A DNA stretch of 64,000 nt from a virus, in IMG/VR virus record IMGVR_UViG_3300046780_000088, positions 22,783 through 86,782 of that record; one strand, given 5' to 3'. The notes beneath the pieces are model-generated. The model was not told where the DNA came from. It saw only the letters and a program-made list of their open reading frames with translations, and searched no databases. The translations under genes were made by a program, and so were the position numbers. Within the stretch, counting starts at the first letter, position 1. Each line of letters starts with the position of its first letter. Shown here piece by piece: positions 56,301 through 64,000 of the stretch.

Positions 56301-57359
56301 GGCGCAATTGTAAATGGGAAGAACGTTTACAATCAGCGCAACTTGGACATCGGACAAGGTGATGTCTCTGCCGCACTTGGTCTTGAAGCACAGCGAGCAT
56401 TGCTTGCTGCATTACAGGCATCAGACTTGCCTGCTGGTGTTGCGAAGATTCTTAATTCGTTGGCACCAAAAACAGCAACAGCAGAGGCAATCACTAACGC
56501 TGTTGCTGTAGCATCTGTGTATGAATCGATCTTGAAACTTGGTGTCGAAATCCCGGCAACGATTCAGAAGATGTTCGATAGCATTGATCTGTCAGCGATC
56601 ACTTCCGATCAGGTTGCACAGGTTCAAGCTTTCTCGCAAGCCTATTTGACCATCAGTGATATTCTGAAAAAGAATCCTCTGGCTGAAGCAATGAAGAGCA
56701 TTCAAACCGCTGCTGGTGGAGCGTATGGTGCGCTGTTTACGATGGGCGATTCTCTTGCTACGTTAGGCAAGAAGTTTGATGGTAGTACGGCAGCATCGCA
56801 ACAGCTTACGCAAGCATCGGTTCAGTATTATCAAGCGCTGATTCAAGAACTCGTTGTGATCCAACAAATGAAAACGGCAATCAACGATACCGCAGAAGGA
56901 TTTAAGCGCCAGATCACGATGCAGAACATGACGAACCAACAGAAGGATGCTTATCTGCAAGCACAAATTGCTGGTGAGCGTAAGCAACTTGATGCTGCTA
57001 CAAATCCTGACGACATCAATCGCTTAACGAATCAAATCTTTAGCGATATGAGTTCTGCATTCAATCTTGAAACGCCAGAACAACAAATTGCGAATCAGGC
57101 AACGTTCTTGCATGACATCGATGTCATCAATCAGGAAGCACAGACTAAGCTTGATGCAGCTTCTCAGAAGGCGGTTGACGCCTCGACTACTGTTATCAAT
57201 GGTATCAAGACAGCTATGGACGCTGCCGCTGCCAAGATCATCGATTCTGTGAAGGGTCCGATTCCTATTGATGTCAATACAACCGTTACGGTAAATGCCA
57301 ATGGCGCGACAGCAACAACTGAAGTTGATACCGCTCCAAATCCTAACGTCGGGGGTTGA
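53379..57359 (+). CDS. tape measure protein
   Basis: 1,326 residues. N-terminal helical region with a hydrophobic GAGIAVTAIIAVVGAILDLA, long coiled coils (about 430-680), Gly-rich stretch (GGGGGPGLSSLFSGGIGSGS) and further hydrophobic spans (GAAIPVIGAFVAVALIAYQLL), ending in another helical part. Tape measures set tail length and enter the host membrane. By the usual 1.5 angstrom per residue rule the tail would be about 200 nm. Confidence 0.93.
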   Translation: MTVDVSSLALAVDSTQVVSAATALDSMAKASSAAGTAQESFASGTKKGSDAAEQAARSAKSFLDSLERTAATLGMSRSALLEYDASLQKLDDTQKSVAQSAINQIAAFDSSKQSLDGLANAARGAGDPIGMLKGLFEGVGGGAGIAVTAIIAVVGAILDLAKGTADSVNQLRNLAAESGTNMTAMVAWKAIADEAGVSGELMARTLARLSNNMAEAEDESTKAAYVFNKLNVETKNLDGSFRDTSAVMLDLLTSISKIGSVSQQQSALSDAFGLRQALLLRPLLVDIEGNWTRISQIINDTGAGPSERLNQAALNYQKATTDTGLTWEGLKNTIFPPVIDQLTDMVKAMGGAALAAKDFATWIQSAFNPDVLKGLDKILTVANTGVLGFVLNAVAKYGQKPTDQSQAGQPDWGGIGSLNPHTVQGSQGDSADYAENYAKSRRDAAEADRILDELSKEVAEDIRAEEQAMMKAQQATALYTGEMIKLNQVINQAAGGGSMSLFEETENKINAALVAGVPLQQKQIDNMLHAAAVASDLTDERIKWLAIQNAQIASDDEEQKAIDSVNNVVDQSIKKFDEWSEKIQDNVDKFNQEVEDIGKSASQIKIDTEARRNDIELRKILTDLQDEENKINTTANQIRAQGDPDYAKFLANQIQEIENRKQIAATAVAQANATIAADVHAQDSFGAGWAKAFAAYNDGLTGAKVAQDLFNQTTQAFETLIVGVLNKTQNAWKTFTASILQMIEQMAAKMFVSGIFGGGGGPGLSSLFSGGIGSGSSSSGGLGNLGGLSSSLFSAGPWNAAGNLVTGNFLGGFGAAAGTTVGGTTAAVTTDVAGSAMAEMAGGASVAADASLAAGEGLMTFAGTIGAAIPVIGAFVAVALIAYQLLSQPKGGPKVGGYGAAGNFSNFEGLDTDNSRYYTPNQNDDQMVQLAKGNITSYNSALLGLGGNNLNNKASFAFGADTDPEGTAGNRVSAGAIVNGKNVYNQRNLDIGQGDVSAALGLEAQRALLAALQASDLPAGVAKILNSLAPKTATAEAITNAVAVASVYESILKLGVEIPATIQKMFDSIDLSAITSDQVAQVQAFSQAYLTISDILKKNPLAEAMKSIQTAAGGAYGALFTMGDSLATLGKKFDGSTAASQQLTQASVQYYQALIQELVVIQQMKTAINDTAEGFKRQITMQNMTNQQKDAYLQAQIAGERKQLDAATNPDDINRLTNQIFSDMSSAFNLETPEQQIANQATFLHDIDVINQEAQTKLDAASQKAVDASTTVINGIKTAMDAAAAKIIDSVKGPIPIDVNTTVTVNANGATATTEVDTAPNPNVGG

Positions 57360-57362
57360 TAG

Positions 57363-57902
57363 ATGAGAAGTCCAACATCAGGTATTGCTGGACAGCTTTC
57401 AGCGACGGTAACGCAGTCTGGTTATCTTGTATCGATTGCGTTGTCATCTGCTACATTATTTTTGACTTCTCTTTCGCAAGGATTTAATTTCGTCACTACT
57501 GACAACTCAAGTGGAACTTGGGCGAGCAAAAGTATTGATATTACTGGAATCAATTGGCAAGCAAAAGGTTCACAAGCTGGACAGATGGTTATGGAAGACG
57601 CTGATCTTGTGATGTGGTCGTATGCATTGAATGGTTTGCTTTCTGATGCGGTTGTTTCAATATGGCAAGTTTATGCTGATGCACCAAATGAAGCTGAACC
57701 TTTATGGGTTGGAAGAATTGGGGCAATCAACAAGGGTGATCTTGAAATTACTTGTGCACTTGTTCCAGAAAATACTGTACGGTTAGCTCCGTCGCGGAGA
57801 GTTCAATCATTTATTGATTCGAATTTTTTGATTGCTCCGGGAACCATAGTCAATGTTGGAAAAGCGCAATGGGTTATTGCTGCGCAATCAATCAACGGGT
57901 AA
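57363..57902 (+). CDS. distal tail / minor tail protein
   Basis: 179 residues, beta-rich (SGTWASKSIDITGINWQAKG; EPLWVGRIGAINKGDLEITC; IAPGTIVNVGKAQWVIAAQS). The position right after the tape measure and a Dit/hub-like beta style suggest a distal tail protein. Family not firmly recognised. Confidence 0.65.
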   Translation: MRSPTSGIAGQLSATVTQSGYLVSIALSSATLFLTSLSQGFNFVTTDNSSGTWASKSIDITGINWQAKGSQAGQMVMEDADLVMWSYALNGLLSDAVVSIWQVYADAPNEAEPLWVGRIGAINKGDLEITCALVPENTVRLAPSRRVQSFIDSNFLIAPGTIVNVGKAQWVIAAQSING

Positions 57903-57905
57903 TTC

Positions 57906-58238
57906 ATGCCGAACACTTATCCTGCACTTCCTCAATTTGTTGGAACAAAATATTCACCGCGATTCAATATGCAAGAACGTATTTCGCGCAATGGATCGGT
58001 TCGTCTTCGAAAACTTGCTTCTCCGAAGTATGACATTGTTGTCGTTCATGATTTATTGACACAAGCTAATAGAAATACTCTTGTTACTTTTTACAATGCT
58101 AATTCAACTTTGCCAATTCTTTTTACTGCGGTTGAAGATGGTGTTCAACGAACTATGTTGTTTGCTGGACAAGGATATGACATCGAACCGCGTGATTCTG
58201 GTTTGTATAAGGCGACAGTATATTTAAGGGAAGTCTAA
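57906..58238 (+). CDS. minor tail protein
   Basis: 110 residues. FNMQERISRNGSVRLRKLASP and LVTFYNANSTLPILFTAVEDG with a final YKATVYLREV fit small distal tail-tip proteins. Assignment rests on order and style. Confidence 0.6.
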   Translation: MPNTYPALPQFVGTKYSPRFNMQERISRNGSVRLRKLASPKYDIVVVHDLLTQANRNTLVTFYNANSTLPILFTAVEDGVQRTMLFAGQGYDIEPRDSGLYKATVYLREV

Positions 58239-58242
58239 ATCG

Positions 58243-61200
58243 ATGTCAGTAAAAAAGAATCCAGTTGGTTATGCAGATTCGTTTAGTCCGTATGGACAAA
58301 CTGGTGGCGGAGCTTTGCCTATGGGTCCACCCGGAACATCATCTGGTGTTCCTACATCGGTTGGTGCAAATAATCCGAATACTGGTGGATTGCCAATGGA
58401 CCCATCAACTACATCTGCATCTTCTGGATGGATAAATTGGGACATTGGTGTTGTAACTCCGGTTGCTCCTGCATCAAGTCTTCAATCAACAGGGAAGAAA
58501 CGTGGCGCACCGTCAACAGCTACCGTTGCAGCGCTTGGTTCGTTTCTTCCAGTTGCATATGGCACAGTTCAAGTGCCAGCGCTGCTTGTTAATATTTTGG
58601 ATAGTCCATCGACAGGCAAAACAACGTTTTTTGTTTTGTGGTGTGAGGGACCGATAGGTGCTATCACACAAGTTCAGATGAACGACACTGATCTTCCTAA
58701 TGGAACGATCATTACCAATTACACAGGTACGCAATCACAGACAGTAAATTCGACTCTTGTATCAGGTTACGCTGCTGTTATAGGTGGACACCAAACAGGG
58801 CCAACATGGAATAATGCGCTGCTTGGAATTGCATATTCTGTGATCACTTTGGACTATGGCAAGAACACATCACCGCCGAAGTTTACTGCAACGATTAATG
58901 GTCGTAACGTTTATGATCCTCGTAAAGACTCAACGTTGTGTTGGAATCTGTTGACGTTCACAGAAGATTTCAGTAATGCAGCTTGGACGAAAACTAGAAC
59001 AACAGCATCAGCTAAAACAGCAAATGGCGGTAGGATTAGAACAACAGCGCAAACCAATTTGATTACCGAAGATGCCACAGCAAGTGCAACACACTTGGTG
59101 CAACAAAATGTGACATTGACCGCGAGCAAGACGTATACAAAATCTGTATATGCAACAGTTAATCCATTGCATCCTCGCAATTTCATCTATTTGCAAATCA
59201 CTGATCTTGCCGGTACGTCAAAGCACGCATATTTCAATATTTCAACTGGTGCTATTGGAAATGTAAGCGCTGGATGTACAGCAGCAATCGAATCACAAGG
59301 TACAGGATGGTATCGTTGTGAGTTTACTTTTGCTTCAGCGACAGGTGTAACAGCACCGGCTGAAGTGATTGGTCTTGCTGCCGCAGACAACACTCCTTCA
59401 TATACTGGTGATGGTGTGTCTGGTGTATATCTATGGGGAGCGCAGACAGAAATAGCTCCTGCCGTACAGGAATATTTTCCTGTATTGACAAACCTTGCTG
59501 CTATGACGCAGAGGCAAACAGATCAAACGACTTGGGCATTCTCAGCTAACGCTGCTTGCATTCTTGCAGATTTCTTGTCGCAACCAGCGACATCGTGGGG
59601 TGCTGGAAAAACTGTTCTTTGGTCTTCGGTAATTTCTACCGCGCAGATGAGTGACACTGCCCTTGGTGTATATCCAAATATTGAAGTTCAACGCGATTGC
59701 AATATGTTGTTGGATAAACCGGCCACAATAGATTCATGGAAAGACACTCTCCGCACTGCTGCTGGTTGTTTCCTTGCAGAGAATCAAAATGTAGTAAAGC
59801 TTATTCCAGATTTATTGGGTGTTGCAACACAAACGTTTTCTGACAGCGATGGAACATTAATTGCGATCACTAATCTGCATACAGCAGATGCTACGCAATT
59901 ACCAACAGTAATTGATTTGACTTGGACTGATACTACAGGTGCTACGGCAACACCGCCTACTCCGTGGAAAGATAATACTGTTACCGTTAAGCGAATTGGT
60001 GTTGATACTGGCACAGTACCGTGGCGTCGGTCGTCGGTCCCTATGCAATGGATTCAACGTTACTCGCAAGCCTCGCGTGAGGCAACAGAACGTTTGAATA
60101 AATTATGGCTTCGTTCTCCAATGTTCGATGCTGAAGTTTTCGATGAAGGATTGAAGACTGAAGTTGGAGACACGATAGCATTGAATTCCACAGAACATGG
60201 TTTTGTTAGTTTGCTTTGCAAAGTATTCCAAGTCACGCCTACAGATCATGGTACTTGGGTTCTTTCAGTTACGAAAGACGATCCGGGTTCATATAGCTTG
60301 ACTGTGCAAACAAACCCAACTATTCCTGCTATCGCTCTTCCTGATCCTAGTAATGTTCCAATGATCACAGGGTTGGTGGTGGCAGAAGATGTTTACCAAG
60401 CGCAGACAGGATATTTTGCTTCACGTTGGAAGATCGATTGGGATGATCCTAGTTTGTCGTGGCCTTATGTTGATCGAATCAATGTTGTTGTTACGCAAAA
60501 TGGAATATTGAAAGACTCAGCACAAGTTGCTCGCGGAGCTACTGAATATGTTACGCCATCGATGGCAGAAAATCTTGCGTATGATATTTCTGTCAACATT
60601 ATTTCGACAGTTGGTATTGCTGGTCCTGTTGCTTCTGTAACAGCAACGAACAGTGGTAAATCTGCATTGCCAACAGATGTTGCTATTCTTAATGGGTACG
60701 ATATTTCTGGTGAAACACATTTGCAATGGACACCATCAACTGATCTTGATTTAACTGGATATGAAATCAGATATTATCAAGGTGGAAGTCCATCATGGGC
60801 AAATGCAACATTGCTTGATCGGGTTTCTGTTCCATCATTGAAATATGTAACTAACGGACTTGTTCCGCCCGGAGCAACAACGTTTTATATTAAGGCTCTT
60901 GATTCAGTTCGTAGCAATGATTTACCGTTTGGTCAGTATTCAGCGAATGCCGCCTCATGTTCCGTTACTGTTGGAACGAACCCTGATTCGCTTGTTGCTG
61001 CAACGCATACTTGGACAACACCAACTCTTACTGCGATGGTGGCAACAGGTTCGTCACCGCAGAATTGGCTTACTGATTACGGCACTTCATGGTCAACATT
61101 ATTCCCAACTGCATTGTCTGGTTTTACGAATGTTCTTTCTAGTTATTTTGGTACTGGTGTTAGCACGTTGTTGACTGAGACTTTCGATTTGGGTCAAGCA

Positions 61201-61716
61201 TATGCTGGACTCTTAACCAACAATGCAACGTGGACTGATCTGTCTGGTGTTGCAACAGTGTTCATTGAAACATCGCTTGACAACGTAACGTTCACACAGT
61301 TCTCCGGACAAGCAGCGCAGATCAACGGACGCTATGTTCGATTCCGCATTACCACAACTGGTGTTGTGCTTGTTACTAGTATGGGATCAATGCAGTTGTC
61401 AGTTGTTGCGGCAAGCGAATCTGGAAGTGTGATGACTAGCACAACAGGTTGGGTAACTGTGACGCTTGCTCGCAAATATTCAAAGGTTAAAACGATTCAA
61501 CTTACATCTGATGGAAGTCTTGGTGTAGCGAATCCGGTCTATGATCAGAACAGCATCACGCTGGTTGGCGATCCAAGATATGTGAACACTACTTACATTC
61601 CAGAAGATTATGTTGACGAGGCTTACAGTCCGCTTGGCTCATTCGCAGTTGAATGTTTCGACAACAACGACAATCTACTCGCTCGATCTACCAATTATTT
61701 GTTTCAAGGAATCTAA
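58243..61716 (+). CDS. tail-tip hub / host-specificity protein (gpJ-like)
   Basis: 1,157 residues. Early part FLPVAYGTVQVPALLVNILDS and VLWCEGPIGAITQVQMNDTDL is typical of gpJ-like hubs. A carbohydrate-binding-like insert is at about 225-400 (FTEDFSNAAWTKTRTTASAK; YLWGAQTEIAPAVQEYF). The hub continues with a phage-tail_3-like region (WIQRYSQASREATERLNKLW), followed by two fibronectin-III-like domains (about 700-900) and a C-terminal beta domain. It closes the tail tube and contacts the receptor. Confidence 0.85.
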   Translation: MSVKKNPVGYADSFSPYGQTGGGALPMGPPGTSSGVPTSVGANNPNTGGLPMDPSTTSASSGWINWDIGVVTPVAPASSLQSTGKKRGAPSTATVAALGSFLPVAYGTVQVPALLVNILDSPSTGKTTFFVLWCEGPIGAITQVQMNDTDLPNGTIITNYTGTQSQTVNSTLVSGYAAVIGGHQTGPTWNNALLGIAYSVITLDYGKNTSPPKFTATINGRNVYDPRKDSTLCWNLLTFTEDFSNAAWTKTRTTASAKTANGGRIRTTAQTNLITEDATASATHLVQQNVTLTASKTYTKSVYATVNPLHPRNFIYLQITDLAGTSKHAYFNISTGAIGNVSAGCTAAIESQGTGWYRCEFTFASATGVTAPAEVIGLAAADNTPSYTGDGVSGVYLWGAQTEIAPAVQEYFPVLTNLAAMTQRQTDQTTWAFSANAACILADFLSQPATSWGAGKTVLWSSVISTAQMSDTALGVYPNIEVQRDCNMLLDKPATIDSWKDTLRTAAGCFLAENQNVVKLIPDLLGVATQTFSDSDGTLIAITNLHTADATQLPTVIDLTWTDTTGATATPPTPWKDNTVTVKRIGVDTGTVPWRRSSVPMQWIQRYSQASREATERLNKLWLRSPMFDAEVFDEGLKTEVGDTIALNSTEHGFVSLLCKVFQVTPTDHGTWVLSVTKDDPGSYSLTVQTNPTIPAIALPDPSNVPMITGLVVAEDVYQAQTGYFASRWKIDWDDPSLSWPYVDRINVVVTQNGILKDSAQVARGATEYVTPSMAENLAYDISVNIISTVGIAGPVASVTATNSGKSALPTDVAILNGYDISGETHLQWTPSTDLDLTGYEIRYYQGGSPSWANATLLDRVSVPSLKYVTNGLVPPGATTFYIKALDSVRSNDLPFGQYSANAASCSVTVGTNPDSLVAATHTWTTPTLTAMVATGSSPQNWLTDYGTSWSTLFPTALSGFTNVLSSYFGTGVSTLLTETFDLGQAYAGLLTNNATWTDLSGVATVFIETSLDNVTFTQFSGQAAQINGRYVRFRITTTGVVLVTSMGSMQLSVVAASESGSVMTSTTGWVTVTLARKYSKVKTIQLTSDGSLGVANPVYDQNSITLVGDPRYVNTTYIPEDYVDEAYSPLGSFAVECFDNNDNLLARSTNYLFQGI

Positions 61717-62436
61717 ATGGCATTAACCCTACGAGCAGTAAAAGGTTCTCAGCTTACGCAAGCTGAAATGGATGCGAACATGAAGGAAATTGGTTTCGTG
61801 TCTTCTACTGTTGCTAGTGCTGCAACAACTGATTTGAATACTGCTACAGGGAATTATGTTCCTATCAGTGGTACAACAACTATCACCAGTTTTGGTTCTG
61901 CCGCTCCGACAGGGACTTTGCGTATTTTGAAGTTTGCTGGTGCGCTAACATTGACTCATGGTGCTTCTGCAATTGTACTTCCGGGGGCTATTAATTTTGT
62001 TACGCGAGCAAATGATATTGTAGCGTTCGTTCATGAAGGTTCAGGTTTGTGGCGATGTATTGATCTGGTTCGCGCTGATGGTTCAACGCTTGCACAGTTC
62101 TTACAGTTCCCCGCTGTGTTCGATAACGGTTCGACTCCGGGTGCTACGCCAACAATCGATCCTACCAAGGGTGCACGACAAAAGATCACTCTCAATATTA
62201 ACGTTACCACGTTCACTATTACAGCACCGCCAAATAGTTTACCAATGAATTTGCAGATTGATATTTTTCAAGATGGAACTGGTGGCAGAACATGGCCCGC
62301 TGGTGGACCGGCAAGTTCGAAGTGGAAGACAGGAGCAGACAAAGTATTGAGTGCTGCCGCGAGTGCGCGTGATCGTTTGATTGCTGATTATGATGGCACT
62401 GCATGGATTTGTGATTTGATGAAGGGTATCGCGTGA
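61717..62436 (+). CDS. tail-fibre-type protein
   Basis: 239 residues. It starts TLRAVKGSQLTQAEMDANMK, a short N-terminal motif common in phage fibre proteins that probably attaches to the tail tip. The rest is a Gly/Ala/Thr-rich beta body with FDNGSTPGATPTIDPTKGAR. Confidence 0.65.
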   Translation: MALTLRAVKGSQLTQAEMDANMKEIGFVSSTVASAATTDLNTATGNYVPISGTTTITSFGSAAPTGTLRILKFAGALTLTHGASAIVLPGAINFVTRANDIVAFVHEGSGLWRCIDLVRADGSTLAQFLQFPAVFDNGSTPGATPTIDPTKGARQKITLNINVTTFTITAPPNSLPMNLQIDIFQDGTGGRTWPAGGPASSKWKTGADKVLSAAASARDRLIADYDGTAWICDLMKGIA

Positions 62437-63098
62437 CAGCTAGTTACATTGGTGTTGGAACTGTTACTGGTGGTGCTGCGTCAGGCGCAGTGACATCGCA
62501 CGCAAGCACACTTGCTGGTGACGTTCTTATCTTATTGACCAATGCTGGTGGTGCGAACGTAAGTACAATCACAGGTGGAAGCAGTCCGACATGGACTAAA
62601 TTTGGAACTACACAAACAACTTCCAACAGTTTAGTTCACTTGGAAGTATGGTACGCGACGGCAGCAGCAGCGGATATTGCCGCATCATTCACGGTGACTT
62701 ACACAGTGTCAACGCAGTTCACCGCAGCTTTGGCAACATGGCGCGGTGGAAGTGGAGCTACACCTTCACTTGGTAATTTCCAAGGAACCATAGATAACAC
62801 AGCAGGCACGATTATTACATCGCCGAATTGGAATGGTTCGGTTGCTGTTGCTTATGGTGCTATCAACAGCACAGGTGCGACTCCAACTTGTACAGTTACA
62901 GGCGCAGCATGGACAGAAATTGTAGACCATGCGCGAACAACCAACATTGCAAGTGATGTGGCAAATGACACTTCAACAAGTGGCATTAGTAATCCCGGCA
63001 GTACATTTACTTGGACTTCAAGTGGTGCATCACGCGCTGCTCTTACATTCAATGTGATTGACGCTGGTGGAACTCCATTATTTTTTGGAAGCAACTAA
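62433..63098 (+). CDS. tail-fibre-associated beta protein
   Basis: 221 residues, Thr/Ser/Gly-rich (GVGTVTGGAASGAVTSHAST; TWSKFG-like and ATWRGGSGATPSLGNFQG). Resembles phage structural proteins that decorate fibres. ATGA overlap with the previous gene, so made together. Confidence 0.55.
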   Translation: MTASYIGVGTVTGGAASGAVTSHASTLAGDVLILLTNAGGANVSTITGGSSPTWTKFGTTQTTSNSLVHLEVWYATAAAADIAASFTVTYTVSTQFTAALATWRGGSGATPSLGNFQGTIDNTAGTIITSPNWNGSVAVAYGAINSTGATPTCTVTGAAWTEIVDHARTTNIASDVANDTSTSGISNPGSTFTWTSSGASRAALTFNVIDAGGTPLFFGSN

Positions 63099-64000
63099 AT
63101 GACTTCTTCTTATACAGCACTAGATTCTACAAAACCAGCCGGAACACAAACGGGTCCGCAGTTCGCGGTATCGGCTAATTCAAACGACGTAGCATTGTGG
63201 TACGGATTGATTGCTGCCAATCCTGATGGATGGGTATATGCACCTGTTGTTGGATCAGGCACGGCAGAACAACCACAATACATGGTCTGGACAAATGGAG
63301 CATTCCGTGTTCGAGGAACTTTGACTTGGGGTGTTTCTGCTGGCGCGACAGGAAACATTACACAGATCATTTGGGAAGTCTCACAGGATAGCGGTAGCAC
63401 GCCAAACAGCACAGGTACTTGGGCAGCGCGCGGATCAACGCAGACGATGACATATGACGCAAATGGCAATCTCACAGCGACAACAAATGCTGGTGGCTTC
63501 GCAACATTCGTAGCATATCTGATTGGTAGAGTTAAAGGGCACACGACACTATTGGCATCGCATACCGCTGCATTGGCAGCGCTCGGTACGATGTCAACTC
63601 AATCAGCAAGTGCTGTTGCAATTGCTGGTGGTTCAATCAATGGAACACCAATCGGTGCAACGACTCCATCTGTTGTTGCAGCAACAAATTTTGAAGGTGT
63701 TGTTGTTAATCTAGGAAACATTACCGGAACTGTAAACATTGATTGGAATCTTGGCGATTATTACTACGGTACGCAGACAGGCATTACTACGATAACATTC
63801 TCGAATCTTCCAGCATCAGGAAGAGCGCAAGGTTTGACGTTGGAAGTAACAAACCCCGGCGCGTTTGCTTGGACGTGGCCTACGATCAAATGGCCTAGTG
63901 CTACTGCGCCAACACGAACTGTTTCTGGAATCGATTTATTTGAATTCTCATGTCGTGATGGAGTAACAGTTCGTGGCGTGCAATCAATGAAGGATAGTAG
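63099..64000 (+). CDS. structural protein, cut by window end
   Basis: The frame is open from ATG 63099, directly after the previous stop, to the last base (300 codons, no stop seen). N-terminal MTSSYTALDSTKPAGTQTG then Thr/Gly/Ala-rich beta sequence, with SRAQG-like LPASGRAQGLTLEVTNPGAF near the end. Likely another tail-fibre or tip protein. The 3' end lies outside the window. Confidence 0.75.
   Translation, partial: MTSSYTALDSTKPAGTQTGPQFAVSANSNDVALWYGLIAANPDGWVYAPVVGSGTAEQPQYMVWTNGAFRVRGTLTWGVSAGATGNITQIIWEVSQDSGSTPNSTGTWAARGSTQTMTYDANGNLTATTNAGGFATFVAYLIGRVKGHTTLLASHTAALAALGTMSTQSASAVAIAGGSINGTPIGATTPSVVAATNFEGVVVNLGNITGTVNIDWNLGDYYYGTQTGITTITFSNLPASGRAQGLTLEVTNPGAFAWTWPTIKWPSATAPTRTVSGIDLFEFSCRDGVTVRGVQSMKDS

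Noticed and set aside
63110-63544. 144-codon minus-strand frame at the right end
   Set aside because: It is antisense to an uninterrupted plus-strand frame from 63099 to the window end that follows directly on the preceding structural gene.
1-64000. CRISPR array
   Set aside because: No regularly spaced direct repeats with unique spacers are present; the only regular array is the coding repeat at 44.8-45.8 kb.
1-64000. Lysogeny module
   Set aside because: No integrase, excisionase or CI/Cro-like gene was found. The tmRNA end could be an attachment site, but the tag frame and promoter show a functional tmRNA gene instead.
1-64000. Endolysin and spanin genes
   Set aside because: No lysozyme, amidase or transglycosylase motif was recognised. 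Several small membrane proteins could be holins, but without a lysin beside them I leave them unnamed.

Overview
The window is part of the genome of a tailed bacteriophage with a long, non-contractile tail (siphovirus-like). The signs are large terminase, portal, MuF-type head protein, scaffold, P22-like coat, head-tail connectors, a tail-tube protein, a frameshifted tail-assembly chaperone, a 1,326-residue tape measure and a tail-tip hub. No integrase, excisionase, CI-like repressor, ribosomal operon or host-like gene is visible, so a virulent phage is the simplest reading. The host cannot be named. A circularly permuted, two-piece tmRNA is known from Alphaproteobacteria, some Betaproteobacteria and some cyanobacteria, and the tag starting ANDE fits a proteobacterial (beta-like) host best. 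No DNA polymerase, RNA polymerase or recognisable lysis gene lies in the window, so the genome continues beyond it. LAYOUT. Positions 1-672 hold no confident gene but contain GCGCA-rich repeats and a near-consensus sigma70 promoter reading left. Positions 673-25578 are a leftward early operon of about 70 mostly tiny, overlapping genes coupled by ATGA/TGATG junctions. Recognisable members are a primase-helicase, metallophosphoesterase, proteasome-like Ntn hydrolase, MazG-like pyrophosphohydrolase, HExxH metallopeptidase, Rnl2-type RNA ligase, SNF2-type helicase, RtcB RNA ligase, ParB-like protein and a multiubiquitin-like protein. Inside it, 11.47-12.24 kb carries tRNA-Asp, an initiator-like tRNA-Met and the tmRNA. 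Positions 25.6-26.3 kb are the divergent control region. Positions 26292-64000 are rightward: small genes, small terminase, tRNA-Pro, a family of MTGWTD paralogs flanking the large terminase, portal, a fibre/depolymerase block, head genes, connectors, tail genes, and finally a structural gene cut by the window edge. HOW IT WORKS TOGETHER. Three near-identical promoter-like elements, GGAACTT-N15-GTCTA followed by CCCTTGGGGAAACC, face outward at the divergent region (one each way) and stand directly upstream of the tmRNA/tRNA block. This resembles an extracytoplasmic-function (sigma-E type) promoter regulon. The early half looks devoted to replication and to keeping translation alive: tmRNA, tRNAs and two different RNA ligases. 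The late half builds the virion. The most notable observations are the permuted phage tmRNA with its own tag (ANDEMYDQRIAA), the ECF-like promoter set, the MTGWTD module family with swapped C-termini (one an HNH nuclease, one DUF3293-like), C33 in place of U33 in two tRNAs, a strand-biased TGTGAG hexamer in the early region, and a -1 frameshift site in the tail chaperone.
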